Notes: generated from the letters alone by a model not told the origin. Positions 9,992 through 18,472 are shown, counted from the first letter of the stretch. The stretch: DNA of 64,000 bases from Nocardia sputorum (GCF_027924405.1 NZ_AP026978.1:434001-498000); one strand, 5' to 3'. Made by a program: numbers and translations.

Positions 9992-10160
9992 TCGCTTTCG
10001 CTAGGGGTTCGCTGCATTGCGTCAGAGGGTGCGCGGGTCGCGTCCACAGCACGTCATCAGGCTAGTTGACCTGCGTATAACGCGTCGCCATGACGCTCGC
10101 CACCGCGCGGAGGATCCTCATAGACTTGTGCCCGACATCACAATGCGGTCGGCTGGCGGG

Positions 10161-10598
10161 TCAGAACTCGGAGCGTTCGGCCACCGAGTCGGAGAGTGTG
10201 CGCAAGGCGCGCAGGAATACGCGGCGGTCCGCCTCGGGGAGCCGTTGCAGTAGCCGCTCCTCGCCGGCCTGGATGTCGCGCTGGGCTCGGTCGCGTAGGT
10301 CGCGGCCCGCGTCGGTGAGCGAGACCAGGTTGACCCGCCGGTCCGCCGGATCCGGTTCACGGGTGATCAGGCCGCGGCGCTGGAGTTCGTCGAGCACGCC
10401 GATGATGCGGGTCTTGTCGGCGCCGATCGCCTTGGCCAGCGCCGCCTGGGTGTAGACGGGTTCGCCGCCCAGGCCGAGCAGCACGGAGTAGCCCCACATC
10501 GACAATTCGTGGCGTTCCAGGATGGGCAGTTCGGCGGCGATGAGCGCCCGCCCGAGCGGCGCGATCATCGCGGCGAGATCGGGGCGGGCGTTCGGCAT
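10161..10598 (-). CDS. MarR-family transcriptional regulator
   Basis: 145-aa winged-helix regulator. The HTH (YTQAALAKAIGADKTRIIGVLDELQRRGLI, about residues 49-78) is followed by the wing REPDPADRRVNLVSLTDAG, the diagnostic MarR segment. ATG 10598 starts a protein of family length; a TATCGT-like box six bases upstream suggests a leaderless transcript. It is divergent from a TIGR03086-type gene and likely controls it and itself through the palindromes in the 45-51 bp between them. Confidence 0.88.
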   Translation of the reverse strand: MPNARPDLAAMIAPLGRALIAAELPILERHELSMWGYSVLLGLGGEPVYTQAALAKAIGADKTRIIGVLDELQRRGLITREPDPADRRVNLVSLTDAGRDLRDRAQRDIQAGEERLLQRLPEADRRVFLRALRTLSDSVAERSEF

Positions 10599-10614
10599 GG
10601 GACGACGATACTGG

Positions 10615-10657
10615 TTGGCAAACCGTAAGCTTGCGCATACGATATGCTCATGCTTAC
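10615..10657. promoter_or_regulatory. divergent promoter with overlapping MarR-type palindromes
   Basis: On the plus strand TTGGCA (10615-10620), a 17-bp spacer and TACGAT (10638-10643) form a near-consensus promoter whose start would fall at the ATG at 10650. Two nested inverted repeats cover it: GCATA-cga-TATGC (10635-10647) and GTAAGC (10625-10630) / GCTTAC (10652-10657). Position over the -10 box is typical for a MarR operator; binding is inferred. Confidence 0.6.
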
Positions 10658-11249
10658 TGATTCCCGGAAAAATCTGCGCGACCGGCATGCCCGTTCGGTT
10701 CGGCTGAGTGTGGACGCCGTCTCCCGCGTGCGCCCCGATCGGCTGGACGCCGAAACCCCCTGCGCTGGTTGGCGCCTTCGTGACCTGCTGGAACACATGA
10801 TCGCGCAGAACCACGGTTTCGCCGCCGCCGCGCGGGGCAGCGAGGACACCGAGGTCTGGAGCGTCCGCGCGTCCGCGGATCCGGTCGCCGACTATCGCGC
10901 TTCGGCCGACGACGTGCTCGCCGCCTTCGCCGCCGAGGACGTCTTCGAGCGCGCGCTCCTGCTGCCGGAAGTGACCGATCAGCGGATTCCCGCCACCCGC
11001 GTCATCGGCTTCCACCTCGTGGACAGCGTCGTGCACGCCTGGGACGTCGCCCGATCGATCGGAGAGACCATCACCGTCGACCCCGACGTGGCCGCAGCGG
11101 CGCTGGAGATCTCCCTCGCCGTTCCCGACGGCCCTGAACGCACGGCCCCTGGTGCGGCCTTCGCCCCGGCGCTGTCCGTCCCGGAACAAGCGCCGACCCT
11201 CGACCGGATCCTGTTGCTTCTGGGTCGCTCCCCGAACTGGCCGAACTGA
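10644..11249 (+). CDS. TIGR03086-family protein (mycothiol-dependent DinB-like)
   Basis: 201-aa DinB/maleylpyruvate-isomerase-like four-helix protein of the actinobacterial TIGR03086 group. Recognisable pieces are TPCAGWRLRDLLEHMI (residues about 38-53), whose His is a metal-ligand candidate, and FHLVDSVVHAWDVARSIG with two further His. Relatives are metal-dependent, mycothiol-linked transferases or isomerases; the substrate here is unknown. Two in-frame starts exist, ATG 10644 and ATG 10650. The second is favoured because the -10 box ends at 10643 and would place the transcript start there. Confidence 0.8.
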   Translation: MLMLTDSRKNLRDRHARSVRLSVDAVSRVRPDRLDAETPCAGWRLRDLLEHMIAQNHGFAAAARGSEDTEVWSVRASADPVADYRASADDVLAAFAAEDVFERALLLPEVTDQRIPATRVIGFHLVDSVVHAWDVARSIGETITVDPDVAAAALEISLAVPDGPERTAPGAAFAPALSVPEQAPTLDRILLLLGRSPNWPN

Positions 11250-11909
11250 CTGTGGTTCCCTGCGCACGGCTGCCACTCCGGTCGTGCGCACTCGGATGAT
11301 CTGCCTGGGGACGACTGTGGATGAATCGCGAGCGGAGGCTCACCCGTTCCGGTTTCTCCTGCTGTGCAGGGCGACAGCCGTGCGAAGCGGTGGGTGCCGC
11401 GACCTCCGTGCGTCGTGACCTGGCCGCTCTCCGGCCGGGCCAGGCGCTACGCACACCGGCAGCGGCGCGGTCAGGTAGACGCCCAGCAGCAGGTCGACGG
11501 TGCCGCGGTGGCCTGTCACATCCTGGAGAGCGGGAAACGTCGAGATCGTGACCGGCAGCGTCGGCGCTGCCGCCGGCCAGGCCGGCGCGATTTCGAAAGC
11601 GCCGCGCCGGACGTTTCCTCGGCGTGGTCGCCCGCCAGGGGTGCCCGACGCGGAGAAGGTCGCGCGGCTTCGCGGCAAGGCGCGCGTCCGGCGCCTACTC
11701 GGTCTGGCACGCGAACTCGAGCACGGCGGCCGTCGAACCGCGTCCTGTGCGTTGTCCACAGCCGAGACCACCCGGAGGCGGTGGGCGCTCTCGGCACACC
11801 CTTAATTGATGGGCGGGCCCGCGGGCTTCGACGAGTCTGGCACGCCGCCGGTCCCCCGGATGCGGCCGTTCGCGATAACGACCCCGTCCTCGGCGCGGTG
11901 GGAAACGCG
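11250..11909. other. 660-bp region without a supported gene
   Basis: This stretch lies between the TIGR03086 gene and the convergent RluA gene. Open frames are present on both strands but are arginine/proline-rich and frame-broken. A minus-strand stretch around 11440-11580 reads like a short hydrophobic segment and could be the remnant of a decayed membrane-protein gene, but nothing recognisable remains. Confidence 0.4.
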
Positions 11910-12677
11910 CTAGTCGAGGGTCCGCAGCGCGTCGGCGGCGCGTTCGAGGGCGTCCGGGGCGGCGGATGCGTCCAGGGGGCGCCAGAAGGCGGCGTCCGGC
12001 TCGGCGGTCAGCGTGAGTTCGGGCGGGGTGCGCCACGAGGCGGCCAGGCCCAGCCGCCAGGAGTGCAGGTAGGTGCGCGGTTGCGCGCCGGAGCGGTCGA
12101 ACAGGGGATCGCCGACGATCGGATGCCCGGTCCAGGCGAGGTGGACGCGAATCTGGTGGCGACGACCGGTGACCGGGCGCAGTGCGAGCACGGTGTGCGC
12201 GGGGCCGCGCAGCACCGTGACGAACCGGGTGAGCGAGGGGTAGTTCTTGGCGGGCAGCAGGTCGGCGTCGTCGACGAACCAGCGGCCGCCCTCGTGCCGG
12301 ATGCTCTCTCGCGGCGCCGCGATCCGCACCCGGTTCTTGCGTCCCACGCTGAGCGGCAGGTCGAATACGCCGGTATCGGGCAGACCGGTCGCGGCGACGA
12401 CGGCAAGGTACGCCTTGTCCGCCGTCTGCTTGTTGAACTGCCTGGTCAGCTCGCCGTGGGCGCGCAGCTCCTTCGCGAACAGGATCAAGCCGGAGGTCAC
12501 CTTGTCGATCCGGTGCACCGGATACAGCGTTTCCCCCGCGGCGGCCGCCAGTTCGACGAGATCGGTGTCGTGGCGCTCACCGGTGACGGAGATCCCGGCA
12601 GGTTTGCGTAGGGCCAGAATCGCCGCGTCCTCCTCGATCAGGCAACGCGCGCGCAACTGTGACCAGTCCTTGTCCAC
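11910..12677 (-). CDS. RluA-family pseudouridine synthase
   Basis: 255-aa enzyme isomerising uridine to pseudouridine in RNA. The catalytic motif is HRIDKVTSGLILFAK (about residue 55; the Asp is the nucleophile), with Ile instead of the commoner Leu. The RluA-type segments TGRRHQIRVHLAWTGHPIVGDPLF are present downstream. No S4 domain is visible at the N-terminus, so it resembles short RluA/RluC-like enzymes. Start is GTG 12677. It lies 38 bp downstream of the adenylate cyclase on the same strand. Which RNA position is modified cannot be told. Confidence 0.85.
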   Translation of the reverse strand: MDKDWSQLRARCLIEEDAAILALRKPAGISVTGERHDTDLVELAAAAGETLYPVHRIDKVTSGLILFAKELRAHGELTRQFNKQTADKAYLAVVAATGLPDTGVFDLPLSVGRKNRVRIAAPRESIRHEGGRWFVDDADLLPAKNYPSLTRFVTVLRGPAHTVLALRPVTGRRHQIRVHLAWTGHPIVGDPLFDRSGAQPRTYLHSWRLGLAASWRTPPELTLTAEPDAAFWRPLDASAAPDALERAADALRTLD

Positions 12678-12715
12678 CGGACGAGCCTAGGGCGGCGGAC
12701 GGCAGGCGCTGTCGG

Positions 12716-13726
12716 CTACCTGCCGTTCTTGCCGTTGCGGCGCAGTAGATGCGGCCGCAGGCGGTTGAAGCCGCGCACGCGGACGCTGCGCAGGTGCTTG
12801 ATGGTGAATGCCGGATCGCCCTCCAGCGCGGCCGCGGCTCCGTCATCGATCAGGACGGTGCCCGGCCGCGCGACGCCGGTTAGCCGGGAGGCGATGTTCA
12901 CGACCGAGCCGTACAAGTCCCCGAAGCGTTGCAATACCGGGCCGTAGGCGAGGGCGACGCGCAGGTCCGGGGTGCCACCGACCATCATGGTGGACTCCTG
13001 GATGGCCAGCGCGATGCGTGCGGCCTCGGTGGCCGTCTCCGTCGCGAACATGACCTCGTCGCCCACGTTCTTGATCACCCAACCGCCGTTCTCGGTGATG
13101 GCGGCGGTGGTGGTGGACTCGAACGCCTCCAACAGAATGGACAGCTCGTCCGGATGCAGATGCCGGGTCAGCCTGGTGTAGCCGACCATGTCGGCGAAAC
13201 CTACAGCCAGTTCGCGCACGGACTCACCCGCACTGGTCTCCGGGTCGAGCGAGCGTGACAACGCCGCGGCGAGATGGCGCCGCCACGCATAGTTGTTCAG
13301 CTCCTCCAGGGTGGCGATGGCGCCTTCGGTGGCGGCGCGCACCGTCTCCTCGGGGTCGGCTCCCGGGTCGGCCCGCGCGATGCGCTCCTCGATCTCCGCC
13401 AGCACCAGGTCGACCTGCCATTCCGCCAGGCGCGCCATGCCCTGGCCGAGCGTGCGCGCGGTCGCCGACTGCTGCCGGGTGTCGGCCGAGGCCAACACGG
13501 TCAACTGCTCGAAGTTGCGCACCGCCGTGACGTCGGCATCGGCATAGTCGACCGCGTCGTCACCGATGCTCGACGGAAAACCGAGCGCCGTCCACAATCG
13601 CCGCGTGAGCGCCGTCGTCGTCCCCGACTGCTCGGCGACCTCGGTGCGGTTGTATCGCCGCGCTCCGGCGAGCAGATAGGACTCGACGACCGAGCGCACC
13701 AATTCGGACCTGTCGGTGGGCACCAT
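12716..13726 (-). CDS. class III adenylate cyclase with N-terminal regulatory domain (Rv1264-like)
   Basis: About 336 aa. The N-terminal half (about 1-160) resembles the autoinhibitory domain of M. tuberculosis Rv1264, which senses pH. The C-terminal catalytic domain contains the metal Asp in VGFADMVGYTRL, Lys in KNVGDEVMF with the second metal Asp, an Asp in GDLYG, and the transition-state Asn and Arg in VVNIASRL. A complete hexad of this kind predicts an active homodimeric ATP cyclase making cAMP. ATG 13726 is preferred (aaggta upstream); an in-frame ATG at 13768 would add 14 residues. It precedes the RluA gene. Confidence 0.85.
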   Translation of the reverse strand: MVPTDRSELVRSVVESYLLAGARRYNRTEVAEQSGTTTALTRRLWTALGFPSSIGDDAVDYADADVTAVRNFEQLTVLASADTRQQSATARTLGQGMARLAEWQVDLVLAEIEERIARADPGADPEETVRAATEGAIATLEELNNYAWRRHLAAALSRSLDPETSAGESVRELAVGFADMVGYTRLTRHLHPDELSILLEAFESTTTAAITENGGWVIKNVGDEVMFATETATEAARIALAIQESTMMVGGTPDLRVALAYGPVLQRFGDLYGSVVNIASRLTGVARPGTVLIDDGAAAALEGDPAFTIKHLRSVRVRGFNRLRPHLLRRNGKNGR

Positions 13727-13922
13727 GATCGGTACCTTACGGGTCGGATCCGGCCGCTCGGCTTCCATTGGGAGGGTTCACATACCTTCGCCCGCGCCAC
13801 GTCGATTCCGGTACCGCGCAGGTGCGCGGCCCGCGTCGATCGCGTCGAGTTGTTCAGCGCCCGGGAAGTCATCGTTCGGCTTCGGAAGCGGTTGTTCGAA
13901 TTCACTGGATCGGTGCGCCGGG

Positions 13923-14870
13923 TCATGGTTTTGGCGTGGGGGTCCAGTAGCCGGAGCGGTGATTGTCGGCGGCGGCGCGGATGGCCGTGTGCAAGCGGGC
14001 GACCAGGTGGGCGGGAGCGGCGAGGTCGTCGCCGGTCCAGCGGACGACCGCCCAGCCGAGGGCGCGGAGACGGTCTTCGCGCTCCTTCTCCGCCACGGCC
14101 ACCCTTTCGGCGGCGCGCGAACTGGTTCGACGGTCGCTCTCGGCGCCGAACTCGCCGATCACGCCGAGCTCAGGGAACAGGAAATCGACGCGGCCGACGC
14201 AGATCTCGTCATCGGAGAAGACGCGTGCTTGTACCTGCGGCGCGGGAAAACCGGCTCGGTGCAGCAGGATCCGGCTGCGCGATGCGCCGGCGCTCGTACT
14301 GCGGCCGTCCAGGAAATCGAGGACCAGGGCGGCTCGTCGGCATCCGGGCCGATGCCGGGCCCGGCGGAGGTGTTCCCGCAATTCCGCCGTGGTGGTCAGA
14401 CCCTGGCGCAGGGCGGAGTCACCGAGGGCGACCGATTGGTCGAACCCTTCCGAACGGGCGATGTCGAGCACCGTTCGCGCCGGAGTGGTCACTCGAATGT
14501 CATCGACCAGGGTGACCTCGTCCGGTTCCACCTGGGCCGAATGGACCACGACCCGTCTGCTCAGCCGCCCGCCGTTGATCCGATTCCTGGTGAGATGGAC
14601 GCGGTCGAGCGCAATGCCCCAGGTCGTCATCCCGTGCAGCACCGCCGCCGAACAGTGGCTCGTGATGGCGGAGTCGGACGTGGATTCCGCGGTCGCCAGC
14701 GTCATCAGCAGATGCCGGCCGGTGGCGCCGAGCGCGGAGCCGGGCGCGTTCAGATAGTGCCCGGCACGCAGCCGCTGCCATTGCCCGGAGCTGCACAGCC
14801 TGCGCAATGCCTTGTCGGACAGTCCGGAGGCCAGCGCTTGCCGGCGCGAGATCAGTTGCGGTGCTTCCAT
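13923..14870 (-). CDS. AbiEi-antitoxin-like protein with DUF559 domain
   Basis: About 315 aa. The N-terminal segment (SRRQALASGLSDKALRRL and following, residues about 8-60) resembles the winged-helix part of type IV AbiEi-like antitoxins. The middle contains HCSAAVLHGM and TTPARTVLDIAR, typical of this family in actinobacteria. The C-terminal part (about 205-290; VGRVDFLFPELGVIGEF, then LGWAVVRWTGDDL) is a DUF559/Vsr-endonuclease-like fold. ATG 14870 is chosen because family similarity begins there. No AbiEii nucleotidyltransferase toxin gene lies next to it, so function as an antitoxin is doubtful. Confidence 0.7.
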   Translation of the reverse strand: MEAPQLISRRQALASGLSDKALRRLCSSGQWQRLRAGHYLNAPGSALGATGRHLLMTLATAESTSDSAITSHCSAAVLHGMTTWGIALDRVHLTRNRINGGRLSRRVVVHSAQVEPDEVTLVDDIRVTTPARTVLDIARSEGFDQSVALGDSALRQGLTTTAELREHLRRARHRPGCRRAALVLDFLDGRSTSAGASRSRILLHRAGFPAPQVQARVFSDDEICVGRVDFLFPELGVIGEFGAESDRRTSSRAAERVAVAEKEREDRLRALGWAVVRWTGDDLAAPAHLVARLHTAIRAAADNHRSGYWTPTPKP

Positions 14871-14957
14871 ATGACGATCGTGATCGACCGGCGCCCGTGA
14901 AACACCCGGCCGGGCGGCGAATGTGCACAACCCGCGGGCTGTGGACAACTCCAGGGG

Positions 14958-15587
14958 TCAGCCCAGCTGGGTCATCCCGGCCGCGACCACCTGGGCCACG
15001 TTCAGCACCTCGTCGGCGGTGGGCAGCGGCACGCCGTCGAGCGCGTGCAGCCGGTCGGTGCTGGCGATGGCGAACATCGCCGAGACCCAGGCCGCCGCGC
15101 ACGCGCGCAGGGTTCCGGGCCGGACCGGGGCCGGAGCGCTGGCCTGGAGCACCTTGGCGGTGACCTCCAGCATTTGGTCGCGCAGGCGGCGCAGCTGTCG
15201 TCGCACGTCGGGATGGGTATCGGCCTCCCGCCACAGGATCACCCGCAGCACCGAGGAGTGGTGGTCGCGCAGGTTCAACGCGGCATCGAGGTTGACCAGG
15301 CTCGTCGCCGGGTCTCCCGGCGCCACCACCGTGCCGATGTCGTCGATCGGCTGCGCGGGAATCCGCTCGGACATCAAGGCGGACAGGATCGCGTCCTTGG
15401 TGGGGAAGTAGTAGAAGACCAGTCCTTTGGGGACGCGGGCCGCGGCGGCGATGGCCGCCGTCGCGGTGGCGTCGTATCCCTGTGCCGCGAAGAGCTGCTC
15501 CGCGGCGTCGAGGATGAGCTGCCGGGCGTCGCCGTCGGCTTTCGCGCTGCGGCGACGCCCGGCACGCCGGGTTTTCGGCATCTGCAT
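14958..15587 (-). CDS. TetR-family transcriptional regulator
   Basis: 209-aa regulator. The N-terminal helix-turn-helix (residues about 20-66) has AAEQLFAAQGYDATATAAIA and VPKGLVFYYFPTKDAIL; the ligand-binding half follows. The ATG at 15587 shares its A with the TGA of the SPW-repeat gene (TGATG), so the two are translationally coupled; an in-frame ATG at 15581 is the alternative. It probably autoregulates this operon through the palindrome at 15992-16009. Confidence 0.88.
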   Translation of the reverse strand: MQMPKTRRAGRRRSAKADGDARQLILDAAEQLFAAQGYDATATAAIAAAARVPKGLVFYYFPTKDAILSALMSERIPAQPIDDIGTVVAPGDPATSLVNLDAALNLRDHHSSVLRVILWREADTHPDVRRQLRRLRDQMLEVTAKVLQASAPAPVRPGTLRACAAAWVSAMFAIASTDRLHALDGVPLPTADEVLNVAQVVAAGMTQLG

Positions 15588-15943
15588 CAGTGGTGCGGAG
15601 CCATGTCGTGCAGACGTCCCGACACGGTCGGCAGCGCCGCCACCGCGACCACCGCCGTCACCACCCCGACTACCCATGCGGTCCAGGATGCGCTGCGGTA
15701 CTCCGTGAAGTCCATGACCCACGGGGAAAGGAACAGCAGGACGCCGAACAGGCCCATCGCGTAGTCCGCCGCCGCCATGTCGGGGCGGGCCATCTGGGCC
15801 AGACCGGTGAGGGCGATGAGCACGCCGAGCACGATCAGCGACCACATGGCGTTGTCGTTGGTGTCCACCCAGAGGGGGGACAGCGCGGCGAAGGCTCCGA
15901 GCACGACAGCGAGGAAATCCTGCGCGCGGCTCTCGGTGAACAT
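15587..15943 (-). CDS. SPW-repeat membrane protein
   Basis: 118-aa small membrane protein with two copies of the SPW motif, SPLWVDTNDNAMW (about 22-34) and SPWVMDFTEYRSASW (about 73-87). Each is followed by a hydrophobic helix, giving four predicted membrane segments. The function of the family is unknown. The ribosome-binding site gaggagg is strong. Promoter-proximal gene of a two-gene operon with a TetR regulator, divergent from a flavoprotein reductase. Confidence 0.85.
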   Translation of the reverse strand: MFTESRAQDFLAVVLGAFAALSPLWVDTNDNAMWSLIVLGVLIALTGLAQMARPDMAAADYAMGLFGVLLFLSPWVMDFTEYRSASWTAWVVGVVTAVVAVAALPTVSGRLHDMAPHH

Positions 15944-15991
15944 GGGTACCTCCTCAGGGCTGTGAGTGTTGCTGTCCTCGGTATAACCCTG

Positions 15992-16009
15992 ATTGACCGC
16001 CCGATCAAT
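15992..16009. promoter_or_regulatory. candidate TetR operator
   Basis: The 18-bp palindrome ATTGACCGCCCGATCAAT has only one mispaired position outside its central pair. It lies about 50 bp upstream of the SPW-TetR operon start and about 150 bp upstream of the divergent reductase. The form TTGAyCG..CGrTCAA is typical of sites bound by TetR proteins in actinobacteria; the adjacent TetR is the natural candidate. Confidence 0.6.
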
Positions 16010-16161
16010 ATCGAAACGAATACGATTGCGCGGCTGTTGCTGTCCGATTCCGGCGTGATGGCTGTCACAGAGGAATGGACCAAGCAGAGGTTAGGGTGGG
16101 CTTTCGTCGCGCCGCCGATTCCGCGGAATCGGCCGCTGGGTTCCACAGAAGGGATGGCCGG

Positions 16162-17358
16162 ATGACCGCGCCGATCGTGATCGTCGGAGCAGGCCTCGCC
16201 GGCCTGCGCACCGCGGAGGAATTGCGCCGTGCGGGCTATGCCGGTGAACTCGTGCTCCTCGGTGACGAGTCGCGGTTGCCGTACGACCGGCCGCCGCTGT
16301 CCAAGCAATTCGTGCGCGGCGAAACCGACGACACCACGCTGCGGCCGAGCGAGTTCTTCGCCGAGAAGCAGATCGATCTGCGATTGAGCACCGAAGCCGT
16401 CGGGGTGGACACCGCCGCCCGCCGCCTCCGCCTCGCCGACGGCACGACGCTGGACTACGACCAGCTGATCATCGCCACCGGCCTGCGCCCGCGCCTCCTG
16501 CCCGGCCTGCCCGAGTTGAGCGGTGTGCACGTGCTGCGCGGCCATTCCGACGCCGTCGCCCTGCGCGCCGATCTGACCGGCGCCCGGACGGCGCTCGTCG
16601 TCGGCGCGGGATTCATCGGGTGCGAGCTCGCCGCGAGTTTCCGGGCGCGGGGAGTGGACGTGGTGCTGGTCGAACCGCAGGCGACACCGCTGGCCTCGGT
16701 GCTCGGCGCGGAAGTGGGCGAGCTGGTCGCGCGGATGCACCGGGCGGAAGGGGTCGATCTGCGCTGCGGCGTCGGCGTGGACACCCTCCTCGGCGACGAT
16801 GCGGGGCGGGTGCGCGGGGCACGCCTGTCCGACGGCGCGGAGGTGGCCGCCGATCTCGTCGTGATCGGGGTCGGCTCGCGGCCGGTGACCGAATGGCTGA
16901 GCGAATCCGGAATCGCGCTGGCCGAACCGTCGGCCGGTGGCGGCGTGCTCGCCGATGAGGTGGGACGGACCTCCGCCGAAGGCGTGTGGGCGGTCGGCGA
17001 CGTGGCGGCCTGGTTGCACGAAACCGGTTTGCGCAAGCGTGTCGAGCATTGGACCAACGCGGGGGAGCAGGCCAAGTTGGTCGCCTGCGCGCTGCTGGGG
17101 GCCCAACCGCCGACGGCCGCTCGCGTCCCGTACTTCTGGAGCGACCAGTACGACGTCAAGATCCAGGCCCTCGGTACCCCGGGCGCGACCGACGAGGTGC
17201 ACATCGCCTCCGACGACGGTCGCAAGTTCCTCGCCTACTACGCCCAGGGCGGCAACCTCACCGGCGTCGTCGGCGCGGGCATGACCGCCCAGGTGATGAA
17301 GGCGCGCGCGAAGATCGCGGCCGGCGCTCCGGTGACCGAATTGCTCGCGCCCAGCTGA
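16162..17358 (+). CDS. NAD(P)H:ferredoxin/rubredoxin oxidoreductase
   Basis: 398-aa FAD reductase of the class feeding electrons to ferredoxins or rubredoxins (cytochrome P450, dioxygenase or alkane systems). FAD motif VIVGAGLAGLRTAEEL is at residues 5-20, NADH motif VVGAGFIGCELA at about 150, the second FAD motif (VWAVGDVAAW) at about 275, and a Reductase_C domain follows. ATG 16162 follows agaaggg at a proper distance. No ferredoxin or P450 gene lies beside it, so the partner is unknown. A decayed copy of part of this gene lies just downstream. Confidence 0.85.
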   Translation: MTAPIVIVGAGLAGLRTAEELRRAGYAGELVLLGDESRLPYDRPPLSKQFVRGETDDTTLRPSEFFAEKQIDLRLSTEAVGVDTAARRLRLADGTTLDYDQLIIATGLRPRLLPGLPELSGVHVLRGHSDAVALRADLTGARTALVVGAGFIGCELAASFRARGVDVVLVEPQATPLASVLGAEVGELVARMHRAEGVDLRCGVGVDTLLGDDAGRVRGARLSDGAEVAADLVVIGVGSRPVTEWLSESGIALAEPSAGGGVLADEVGRTSAEGVWAVGDVAAWLHETGLRKRVEHWTNAGEQAKLVACALLGAQPPTAARVPYFWSDQYDVKIQALGTPGATDEVHIASDDGRKFLAYYAQGGNLTGVVGAGMTAQVMKARAKIAAGAPVTELLAPS

Positions 17359-17404
17359 CCGCGTGCCGGGGCCGGCGCGGAGACTCGTACCGGTGCGGTC
17401 GGGC

Positions 17405-17456
17405 GCCGAGAAGCAGATGGATCTGCGATCGAACGCCGAAGCCGTCGGGTTGGACA
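17405..17456 (+). pseudogene. decayed duplicate fragment of the reductase gene
   Basis: These 52 bp match 16360-16411 inside the reductase gene with 47 identities and no gap. They still read EKQMDLRSNAEAVGLD in the corresponding frame, against EKQIDLRLSTEAVGVD in the gene. The similarity ends abruptly on both sides. This is a remnant of a partial duplication or of a second, deleted reductase copy. Confidence 0.7.
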
Positions 17457-17496
17457 TGGACGATCGCGGGTTCAGGGGGCACTAGCCTCCCGTCGC

Positions 17497-17600
17497 GGTG
17501 CTGCGGTGCTGCGGTGCTGCGGTGCTGCGGTGCTGCGGTGCTGCGGTGCTGCGGTGCTGCGGTGCTGCGGTGCTGCGGTGCTGCGGTGCTGCGGTGCTGC
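17497..17600. repeat. octanucleotide microsatellite, 13 perfect copies of GGTGCTGC
   Basis: 104 bp consisting of exactly 13 uninterrupted GGTGCTGC units, between the reductase-gene remnant and the racemase gene. All frames through it stay open, which creates repetitive artefact proteins on both strands. Perfect repetition implies recent slippage. It lies 111 bp upstream of the racemase start and could alter promoter spacing. Apart from this array and the remnant, nothing else is seen in 17359-17710. Confidence 0.9.
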
Positions 17601-17710
17601 GAACTCCCGCGCCCGAGGCGCGCGGCGGGCGTACCCGCGGTTGTTGCGGAGCATGCGCAGGGGCGCGCACGGCATGCGGGGGTGTCATGAGGCTGTAATA
17701 CGGTGGTGCG

Positions 17711-18472
17711 GTGATCGTCGCGCTCATCGACTCGGGTCTGGGGTTGCTGCCCACCGCCGCCTGGTTGCGCAAGTTGCGGCCCGATGTGGATCTGCTGCTG
17801 CAACTGGACCCGGAGGGCGCGCCGTGGGGGCCGAAGCCGGAGGACTGGGTGGTCGAGCGGGTGGTGAACGCCGCGCGGACCTCGCTCCGGTCGGGCGCCG
17901 AGGTGATCGTTCTGCCGTGCAACACCGCCAGCGTCACGGCGCTGGAGCACGTGCGCGCCGACGTCGGGCCCGACGTGCCGGTGATCGGCACCGTGCCCGC
18001 CATCAAGCCCGCGGCGGCCGTGTGCCGGTCCGTGGCCGTCTGGGCCACCGCGGCCACAACGGCGAGCCGGTATCAGGCCGACCTGATCGCGAAATTCGGC
18101 GGGGACGCCGACGTGGTGGGGGTGGCTTGCCACGGGTTGGCGGACGCGATCGACCGCGGTGATCTGGCCGCCGCCCACGAAGCGATCGCCGCCGCCGCGG
18201 AGCGGACGCCGCCGGACGTGGAAGGCGTGGTGCTCGGCTGCACGCACTACCCGCTGGTGACCGACGCGATCGTGGCCGCGCTGCCGAACGGCATCCGACT
18301 GTTCGACAGCGCGCAAGCCGTTGCCGCGCAGACCATTCGGCGCATCGAGGCGCTGGGCCGCCCGAGTACCGGCAACGGTGCGGTCCGGGTGCTCAACAGC
18401 GGACGCCCCGGCGCGCTGCCCGCCAGCGCGGCCGCCTTCGAGTCGGGACGCGTCCTGGGCGCGCAGGGGTGA
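17711..18472 (+). CDS. Asp/Glu racemase family protein (glutamate-racemase-like)
   Basis: 253 aa. It has the two-cysteine racemase plan: the first acid/base Cys in LPCNTASV (about residue 78), the second in LGCTHYPLV (about 178), and the N-terminal DSGLGLL replacing the usual DSGVGGL of MurI. The family interconverts L- and D-glutamate or aspartate by proton exchange; the changed N-terminal loop makes identity as the housekeeping MurI uncertain. GTG 17711 has no ribosome-binding site, and a TAATAC box ends nine bases upstream, so the mRNA may be leaderless. Confidence 0.75.
   Translation: MIVALIDSGLGLLPTAAWLRKLRPDVDLLLQLDPEGAPWGPKPEDWVVERVVNAARTSLRSGAEVIVLPCNTASVTALEHVRADVGPDVPVIGTVPAIKPAAAVCRSVAVWATAATTASRYQADLIAKFGGDADVVGVACHGLADAIDRGDLAAAHEAIAAAAERTPPDVEGVVLGCTHYPLVTDAIVAALPNGIRLFDSAQAVAAQTIRRIEALGRPSTGNGAVRVLNSGRPGALPASAAAFESGRVLGAQG

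Noticed and set aside
17472..17698. Small repetitive proteins read through the octamer array (Cys/Gly/Ala/Val or Gln/His/Arg repeats)
   Set aside because: All frames are open only because the 8-bp repeat lacks stop codons; no ribosome-binding site or conserved flank.
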